The notes beneath the pieces are model-generated. The model worked only from the letters and a program-made list of their open reading frames with translations, made no database searches and was not told the origin of the DNA. Of a stretch of DNA of 64,000 nt, positions 59,221 to 64,000 are shown in pieces. This stretch comes from Lachnospiraceae bacterium (GTDB lineage Bacteria > Bacillota > Clostridia > Lachnospirales > Lachnospiraceae), in NCBI GenBank assembly GCA_902363445.1, contig CABJAB010000001.1:513472-577471 (forward strand), read 5' to 3'. The stretch's first letter is position 1. Each line of letters starts with the position of its first letter. The translations under genes were made by a program, and so were the position numbers.

Positions 59221-60861
59221 TTACTGCAAAATCTGCTTAAGGTCCTCTTCCGGAGTGCTGATCGGCCGTATATCATAGTTTTCAACCAGGTAATTCAAAA
59301 CGTTTTTGGACAAAAAAGCGGGAAGCGTAGGCCCCAGATAAATTTTCTTCATTCCCAAGTACAAAAGAGTGAGCAAGATGCAGACGGCTTTCTGCTCGTA
59401 CCAGGAAAGGACCAGGGTCAGCGGCAGATCGTTCAAGCCGCATTCAAAAGCCTCTGCCAAAGCGGCAGCCACTCGGACCGCGCCATATGCGTCGTTGCAT
59501 TGTCCCATATCCATCAGGCGGGGAAGTCCGTCCTTCTCCCCTCCTATTGTACCCAAGTTCAGATCATTAAACCGGAATTTTCCACAGGCCAGAGTCAGTA
59601 TCACCGAATCTTCCGGCGACTTCTTTACAAACTCCGTGTAATAATTTCTCCCTGTCCTGGCCCCGTCGCATCCTCCTACCAGGAAAAAATGCCGTATGGT
59701 TCCTGACTTCACAGCTTCCACCACCTTTTCCGCTGCAGACAGGATCGCCCCGTGCCCAAATCCGGTGGTTACCTCACTTCCTCCATTTATACCTGTGAAT
59801 TCCTTTGTCTCCTTATAACCGCCCAGCTCAAGAGCCTTTTTGATCAAAGGTGTGAAATCCTTTTTCCCGTTTTTTGTTTCTCCCTCTCCAATATGAACCA
59901 TTCCCGGATAGGATACCACGCCTGTGGTAAAGACTCTGTCAGAATAAGACGCGCGTACCGGCATCAGGCAATTGGTCGTAAACAATACCGGCGCGGGAAT
60001 ATCGGCAAATTCCTTCTGCTGATTCTGCCATGCGGTACCGAAATTTCCTTTTAAGTGTCCGTATTTCCTGAGTTCCGGATAGGCATGGGCCGGAAGCAGC
60101 TCTCCGTGGGTGTAAATATTGATACCTTTCCCCTCCGTCGCTTCCAGAAGTTGTTTTAAGTCATAAAGATCATGTCCGGATACCACAATAAACGGTCCGG
60201 CTTCCACGGAAAGTGAAACAGCCGCCGGCGCCGGCACTCCAAAGGTATCTGTGTTTGCCTTATCCAGAAGCTCCATACATTTTAGATTTACTTCCCCGGT
60301 CTCCATCACCAGAGGCAAAAGCTCTTCCATCGTTTTTTCCTGTCCCACCGCAAATAATCCTTTATAGAAAAACCGGCTGACCGTCTCTTCCTCATAGCCC
60401 AGGACCATGGCATGATAAGCATAAGCCGCCATTCCCTTAAGACCAAATAATATAAGGGATTTCAAAGAGCGGATGTCCTCCTCTTCCTGCCACAGATTTT
60501 TCATGTCATAATCATCGTTTCGTCCGCAGTCGGAAACACATCCTCCGCATCCCGGAACCATCTGCTCCTTTTCTTCATGGGCTCGGGCAATCAGCTCTTT
60601 CAATGCCTTCTCATCGAAATTGACATTGGTAAGCGTAGCAAACAATCCCTCCACCATCACTCTGTCTGCACGCTTCGTGGGCTCATTTTCATTCGCTGCT
60701 CTGGCCAATCCGATGAGCGCGCCAGTCAGTTCATCCTGAAGCCCGGCTATATCCGCCGTCTTCCCGCATACTCCTGTACTTCCGGAACATCCCGCGCATC
60801 CTGCCGTCTGTTCACACTGATAACAAAACATCTGATTTTCTTTCATCTTCATCTCACCCAT
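59221..60861 (-). CDS. hcp: Hydroxylamine reductase / hybrid-cluster protein
   Basis: 546 residues, class I/II HCP. The N-terminal proximal-cluster cysteines are in MFCYQCEQTAGCAGCSGSTG; the hybrid-cluster ligands appear further on in GHDLYDLKQL (His), THGELLPAHAYPEL, TTNCLMPV and the late CGKFRFNDLNLGTIGG and SWYEQKAVCILLTLLYLG. It reduces hydroxylamine to ammonia and NO to N2O. Start overlaps the stop of the ferredoxin gene by eight bases. The operon faces a Crp/Fnr regulator. Confidence 0.96.
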   Translation of the reverse strand: MGEMKMKENQMFCYQCEQTAGCAGCSGSTGVCGKTADIAGLQDELTGALIGLARAANENEPTKRADRVMVEGLFATLTNVNFDEKALKELIARAHEEKEQMVPGCGGCVSDCGRNDDYDMKNLWQEEEDIRSLKSLILFGLKGMAAYAYHAMVLGYEEETVSRFFYKGLFAVGQEKTMEELLPLVMETGEVNLKCMELLDKANTDTFGVPAPAAVSLSVEAGPFIVVSGHDLYDLKQLLEATEGKGINIYTHGELLPAHAYPELRKYGHLKGNFGTAWQNQQKEFADIPAPVLFTTNCLMPVRASYSDRVFTTGVVSYPGMVHIGEGETKNGKKDFTPLIKKALELGGYKETKEFTGINGGSEVTTGFGHGAILSAAEKVVEAVKSGTIRHFFLVGGCDGARTGRNYYTEFVKKSPEDSVILTLACGKFRFNDLNLGTIGGEKDGLPRLMDMGQCNDAYGAVRVAAALAEAFECGLNDLPLTLVLSWYEQKAVCILLTLLYLGMKKIYLGPTLPAFLSKNVLNYLVENYDIRPISTPEEDLKQILQ

Positions 60862-61459
60862 TTTCTTTTCCTTCCTTTATGCTTTTTATTTTTCCATCTA
60901 CACTGATCGTGACCACCTGCCAGGGAAGCTTTGAGCCGCTTTGTATGACCGACTTTTCCACGGCCCGTTCCAGCCCTCCGCAGCAGGGCACCTCCATCCG
61001 GATGATCTGGATACTCTTTATCTTATTTTCCCGGAGAATCCCGGTCAGCTTATCCGAATAGTCCTCCTTATCCAATTTGGGACAACCGATCAGGACCCTC
61101 CGGCCCTTCACAAAATCCCGGTAGAATCTTTCATATCGAAATGCCGTGCAGTCCGCGGCTATCAAAAGCTCCGCTCCGTCATAGCAGGACGCCTGGACCG
61201 GCGCCAGCTTTATCTGCACCGGCCAGGGGTTCTCCGTATTATCAGTTTCCTTACAAAAAGCCGCCGTTTCTTTTTCTACAAAGCGAATCGCCTGAGTCGG
61301 ACAGGCCGGGAGGCAATCACCAAGTCCGTCACAATAATCTTCCCGCAGGAGCTTAGCCTTTCCGTCTACCATTCCAATCGCCCCCTCGTGACACGCTTCC
61401 GCACAGATTCCGCAGCCATTGCATTTATTTTCGTCTATCTGAATTATTTTTCTTATCAT
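60854..61459 (-). CDS. Two-[4Fe-4S] ferredoxin-like protein in the hcp operon
   Basis: 201 residues from the ATG at 61459 (ribosome site GGAGGAGG). N-terminal domain with two CxxCxxCxxxC-type clusters: CNGCGICAEACHEGAIG and CDGLGDCLPACPTQAI. The C-terminal 120 residues contain further cysteines (GCPKLDKEDYSDK and EVPCCGGLERAV), a module seen in clostridial electron-transfer partners of Hcp. It likely donates electrons to Hcp in place of proteobacterial Hcr. Confidence 0.9.
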   Translation of the reverse strand: MIRKIIQIDENKCNGCGICAEACHEGAIGMVDGKAKLLREDYCDGLGDCLPACPTQAIRFVEKETAAFCKETDNTENPWPVQIKLAPVQASCYDGAELLIAADCTAFRYERFYRDFVKGRRVLIGCPKLDKEDYSDKLTGILRENKIKSIQIIRMEVPCCGGLERAVEKSVIQSGSKLPWQVVTISVDGKIKSIKEGKENG

Positions 61460-61495
61460 TGTTTCCTCCTCCATCACACTTATTTATTGGAAGCC

Positions 61496-61524
61496 TTGAC
61501 TTTGTACTATGAGTATAATAAAAT
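61496..61524 (+). promoter_or_regulatory. Promoter of the Crp/Fnr gene
   Basis: -35 TTGACT (61496-61501), 17-base spacer, -10 TAAAAT (61519-61524). The start would lie at about 61531, inside the palindrome at 61525-61548, which suggests autorepression. The divergent hcp promoter (-10 TATACT, 61517-61512) overlaps it. Confidence 0.65.
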
Positions 61525-61548
61525 AAATCCAACATGTCTGTTGGATTT
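61525..61548. promoter_or_regulatory. Perfect 10-4-10 palindrome, operator of the Crp/Fnr regulator
   Basis: AAATCCAACA (61525-61534), spacer TGTC, TGTTGGATTT (61539-61548). The length and four-base spacer fit a Crp/Fnr dimer site, but the sequence differs from the classical FNR (TTGAT..ATCAA) and CRP sites. Confidence 0.75.
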
Positions 61549-61567
61549 ACAACGAAAGAAGGTAAAT

Positions 61568-62224
61568 ATGAATTTTCATCTGCCGTCTGATTCTGATCTG
61601 TTTCAGGGAATTTCCATGGAGGACGCTGAATCCATGCTGGGATGTCTTTCCCCTGTGCTCAAAAAATTTGAAAAAGAAGAATACGTCTTCTACGCCGGTT
61701 CCACAATCCACACAGCCGGCCTTATCCTTGAAGGGGCGGTCCATATCATAAAAGAGGACTTATGGGGCAACAAAAGAATAATGGAAACAGCCGGTCCCGG
61801 CCAGCTGTTCGGCGAGGCATACGCCTGTATGCAGACGGAAGCTCTGTTGATCAGCGTAGTCACTGCCGAAAGGTCTAAGATTCTGTTCTTGGATATCAAC
61901 CGGATCCTGACCACCTGCCCCACCGCTTGTGCCTTTCATACGCGGCTGATCCGGAATCTCCTCTCCGTCATGGCAGAAAAAAATCTGACCCTGACCAGAA
62001 AGCTGGATCACATCACCCAGAAATCCACCCGGGAAAAAGTCATGGCCTATCTGTCATTTCAGGCTTCCTCACAGCATACCCGTACTTTCACCATCCCTTT
62101 TAACCGCCAGCAGCTGGCGGACTATCTCTCCGTAGAGCGAAGCGCTCTGTCTGCAGAGCTTTCTAAAATGCAGGACGACGGACTGATTCAATATCATAAA
62201 AATGAATTCACAATATTACTGTGA
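61568..62224 (+). CDS. Crp/Fnr-family transcriptional regulator
   Basis: 218 residues from the ATG at 61568 (ribosome site AGAAGG); the frame runs open far upstream but only as antisense of the ferredoxin gene. cNMP-binding-type beta roll (about 20-115: YVFYAGSTIHTAGLILEGAV, GPGQLFGEAYACMQ) and Crp-type HTH (about 150-215: IPFNRQQLADYLSVERSALS). No N-terminal cysteine cluster of FNR is seen, so it senses something else. Divergent to hcp; the palindrome between them is its probable operator. It overlaps the 3' end of the convergent alarmone synthetase gene by nine bases. Confidence 0.9.
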   Translation: MNFHLPSDSDLFQGISMEDAESMLGCLSPVLKKFEKEEYVFYAGSTIHTAGLILEGAVHIIKEDLWGNKRIMETAGPGQLFGEAYACMQTEALLISVVTAERSKILFLDINRILTTCPTACAFHTRLIRNLLSVMAEKNLTLTRKLDHITQKSTREKVMAYLSFQASSQHTRTFTIPFNRQQLADYLSVERSALSAELSKMQDDGLIQYHKNEFTILL

Positions 62225-62857
62225 GGCTTTCTCGCTGTTCCCTTTTCCAGCGGCAGACCTCTCGAGCTCCTCATTATTCAGCTGCTCAAATCCCTTTTCC
62301 ATTTCTCCCAAAAGCTCTGCATACTGCTTCAGCATAGCCTGTATCTCCTGCTTATCTCTTCTCTCCTGTTTGTAACAGACCCGGTGTTCCATACTCGCCC
62401 AAAAATCCATACTGATCGTCCTGATCTGAACCTCTACCGGATAATACTCTGTACGCTCCATATAATAAACGGGAATTCCCAATATAATATGATAGCTGCG
62501 ATAGCCGTTGGATTTGGGGTCCTGAATATAATTCCGTTCCTGGATCACAATCAGATCCCTCTGTCCTCTCAGATTATCTACAAGCTGCTCCACATCCCTC
62601 ACAAAATAACAAATGACCCGAATACCGGCTATATCCCGCAAATTTTCTTTGGCGGCAGTGAAGCTTCCGCTCATCCCTTTTCTTTCCAGCTTGTTCTCTA
62701 TGCTCTGCTTCTTTTTTATCCTGAACTGTATATTGTGAATCGGCTTAGGAACATCTGTGCTATATATCGAGTGATTCAGCACATCAAGTCTGGCCATTAA
62801 TAAATTCAGCGCATCCTGATAAGGAACGATGAGTTCGTAATACTGCTCGTTTGTCAT
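62216..62857 (-). CDS. Small alarmone synthetase, second copy ((p)ppGpp synthetase)
   Basis: 213 residues, RelA_SpoT synthetase domain only, with no hydrolase. Motifs: IQFRIKKKQSIENKLERKG (ATP), DIAGIRVICYF (metal Asp), NYIQDPKSNGYRSYH and EVQIRTISMDFWASMEHRVCY. Same plan as 11935-12600 but clearly diverged in the N- and C-terminal thirds. A helical, charged tail follows. Upstream is the hairpin-rich non-coding block. Confidence 0.9.
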   Translation of the reverse strand: MTNEQYYELIVPYQDALNLLMARLDVLNHSIYSTDVPKPIHNIQFRIKKKQSIENKLERKGMSGSFTAAKENLRDIAGIRVICYFVRDVEQLVDNLRGQRDLIVIQERNYIQDPKSNGYRSYHIILGIPVYYMERTEYYPVEVQIRTISMDFWASMEHRVCYKQERRDKQEIQAMLKQYAELLGEMEKGFEQLNNEELERSAAGKGNSEKASQ

Positions 62858-62949
62858 CTGACGCTCTCCCTTCCGCGTTCTGTATCTCTTTAAGAATGAT
62901 ATAAAATACCTTTTGGAATCATTTTAGTCAATTCCGATCAAGCTTCCGT

Positions 62950-63192
62950 TAAGCGCCGGCAGAAATTCCGGGCCGTCACGATTTCGGTTCGCTGGCGATG
63001 CAGGGGCCGCTTTGTCCCCGCTCCAGGAGTACCGCTCACATGTCAGCAAGAAATCTTTATGATTTCTTGCCTCCGGTTCGCTCAAAAACGGAATCGGTAT
63101 TTCCGTTTCTGCCTCCCTCCGCCTGGGAAACACCGGCCTCTGCCCTGCGGCGCTCACCTTTAGGCCGGCCCGGAATCTTTCTGCCGGCGCCC
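62950..63192. ncRNA. Candidate structured non-coding RNA or repeat element
   Basis: GC-rich block with a long-range inverted repeat: 62953-62975 against 63166-63190 (about 21 paired bases, two unpaired). Inside are a perfect 10-bp hairpin (63046-63055/63061-63070), an 8-bp hairpin AAACGGAA/TTCCGTTT (63086-63093/63101-63108) and GGGG/CCCC pairing at about 63003-63019. The small frames through it look like shadow translations. The strand is unknown. It resembles sequences I recall being dispersed in Lachnospiraceae genomes, which I cannot verify. Confidence 0.45.
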
Positions 63193-63664
63193 TGCCTGCC
63201 GCACCATTCTGGATAATTTCCGTTCCATTGATTCCAGAAAAGAATTGGATATCCACATGGCCCGCGCGCCTTACGGCAGCGGGCCGCGGTGGACTGCCTC
63301 AATGGCTTTCGAGGCAAATTAGCGCTTATTTCGGTGCGGAAGAAAGAGCAATAGGGAGGCAAAAACCGAATCTCATGCAGGTTTTTTTATTGGAATCTGA
63401 CATGGAAAAATATCGATTTATCCATGTCAGTTGGAAAGGACCGACTGGAGGCCGAAAAGATGCTGGTTACGGCTGCCAGCGAGCCGCCTGGATGGAAGCG
63501 GATTTCCTCTTGACTTATAAATCAGACAAAGAGAGTTTGCTTAAAAGGTATTTAAAAGTATACTACAAAAATATAAAGGGAGCGTGAACTTTCTGCGAAA
63601 GATTTCTTAATTTCTTAAAGTAATGCTGACGTACAAAGAACTGCTGTTTCCCATACAGCAAAAA
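63193..63664. other. Intergenic region without supported gene
   Basis: Continuation of the block, GC-rich to about 63340, then AT-richer. A frame from 63228 to 63587 (119 codons) exists but its composition and low-complexity reading do not look coding; no ribosome site precedes it. I see no tRNA, promoter pair or riboswitch here. Confidence 0.45.
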
Positions 63665-63691
63665 AACCCAGAAATTTTCTATTTCTGGGTT
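63665..63691 (-). terminator. Terminator of the tRNA cluster
   Basis: 11-bp stem AACCCAGAAAT/ATTTCTGGGTT (63665-63675 with 63681-63691) followed on the minus strand by seven T residues. Confidence 0.92.
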
Positions 63692-63699
63692 CTTCTCAG

Positions 63700-63770
63700 A
63701 GGCGACAGCCGGATTTGAACCGGCGATAGAGGTGTTGCAGACCTTTGCCTTACCACTTGGCTATGTCGCC
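63700..63770 (-). tRNA. tRNA-Cys (anticodon GCA)
   Basis: 71 nt. GGCGACA acceptor with matching 3' strand, GGTTCAAATCC T-loop, anticodon loop CTGCAAC, discriminator U as usual for Cys. CCA not encoded. Confidence 0.95.
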
Positions 63771-63782
63771 ATATAAAATTAA

Positions 63783-63854
63783 TGACTCCAAGGGGATTTG
63801 AACCCCTGTTACCGCCGTGAAAGGGCGGTGTCTTAACCGCTTGACCATGGAGCC
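63783..63854 (-). tRNA. tRNA-Glu (anticodon UUC)
   Basis: 72 nt. GGCTCCA acceptor, GGTTCAAATCC T-loop, anticodon loop with TTC between a CCGCC/GGCGG-type stem. CCA not encoded. 12 bases upstream of tRNA-Cys in transcription order. Confidence 0.95.
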
Positions 63855-63887
63855 TTATGCTGTTTTAAAACTCCGTGGAGCTTAAAG

Positions 63888-63959
63888 CTCCCCGAGTAGG
63901 GCTCGAACCTACAACAACTCGGTTAACAGCCGAGTGCTCTACCATTGAGCTATCGAGGA
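63888..63959 (-). tRNA. tRNA-Asn (anticodon GUU)
   Basis: 72 nt. TCCTCGA acceptor, GGTTCGAGCC T-loop, anticodon loop CTGTTAA on the CTCGG/CCGAG stem, discriminator G. First of three co-transcribed tRNAs; the promoter lies beyond the window. The last 40 bases of the window show nothing I can identify. Confidence 0.95.
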
Positions 63960-64000
63960 TCATCTCTGAAGGCTAGTCTGCCCACCTTCCCGGCTTCTCA

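Noticed and set aside
60941..61567. N-terminal extension of the Crp/Fnr gene by some 209 codons
   Set aside because: Antisense to the ferredoxin gene and across both promoters; the ribosome site and homology fix the start at 61568.
63228..63587. 119-codon frame and other small frames in the tRNA-proximal region
   Set aside because: No ribosome site, low-quality residue composition and overlap with several hairpins; treated as non-coding.
1..64000. CRISPR array
   Set aside because: No regularly spaced direct repeats were seen; only the tandem 11-mers at 24949 and terminator repeats.

Overview
The window reads as a chromosomal segment of a strictly anaerobic, Gram-positive gut-type clostridium, most likely a Lachnospiraceae member. 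The grounds are lipoprotein-anchored ABC importers, Rbs-type sugar transporters, small alarmone synthetases, reverse rubrerythrin with PerR, hybrid-cluster protein, a B12-dependent ribonucleotide reductase, consensus vegetative promoters (TTGACA-17-TATAAT type), strong AGGAGG ribosome sites and a Tn916-family mobile element. No rRNA is present, so the genus is inference.

Layout. 1-5471: minus-strand operon pairing two DegT-type PLP aminotransferases with an Rbs-like ABC importer (the binding protein is cut by the window edge). 5533-9611: malic enzyme, a secreted or anchored EEP hydrolase and glutamate dehydrogenase. 9731-13536: operon of S1-domain protein, small alarmone synthetase, RmlD-like reductase and DAACS symporter. 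13679-14536: nitroreductase. 14919-20093: plus-strand efflux operon (adaptor, ATPase, second adaptor with a duplicated insert, permease). 20163-24811: zinc alcohol dehydrogenase plus Rbs-like importer. 24857-30106: a compact Tn916-related integrative element (Int, Xis, Rep_trans/MobT-like protein, XRE regulator, and a secreted-protein/small-membrane-protein cargo pair). 30287-31408: ROK regulator. 31467-34001: sensor diguanylate cyclase. 34209-36555: Na/Pi symporter and HD protein. 36660-40908: FtsX permease with a very long coiled coil and its ATPase. 41044-46380: branched-chain amino-acid importer with a Cmk-like kinase. 46590-50003: HAD phosphatase, AEC transporter, K/H antiporter. 50198-51885: rubrerythrin, PerR, ferritin-like protein. 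51909-53804: serine hydrolase. 53917-56808: Mn riboswitch and P-type ATPase. 56858-59131: NrdJ. 59221-62224: hcp, ferredoxin and a divergent Crp/Fnr regulator. 62216-62857: second small alarmone synthetase. 62950-63590: non-coding, hairpin-rich block. 63665-63959: Cys, Glu and Asn tRNAs.

How the parts connect. The main observation is that the 5 kb element sits between the ROK regulator and the divergent sugar-alcohol operon. A consensus promoter pointing at that operon remains on the far (ROK) side of the element, so the insertion appears to have cut the operon off from its own promoter. Other regulatory sites readable directly are a yybP-ykoY Mn riboswitch with terminator before the P-type ATPase, a pair of NrdR boxes 31 bp apart in the nrdJ promoter, a Per-type palindrome before rubrerythrin, 11-bp-phased TTTACA hexamers before the Na/Pi symporter, and a perfect 10-4-10 palindrome between hcp and its divergent Crp/Fnr gene. 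All homology calls are from motif recognition without database search.
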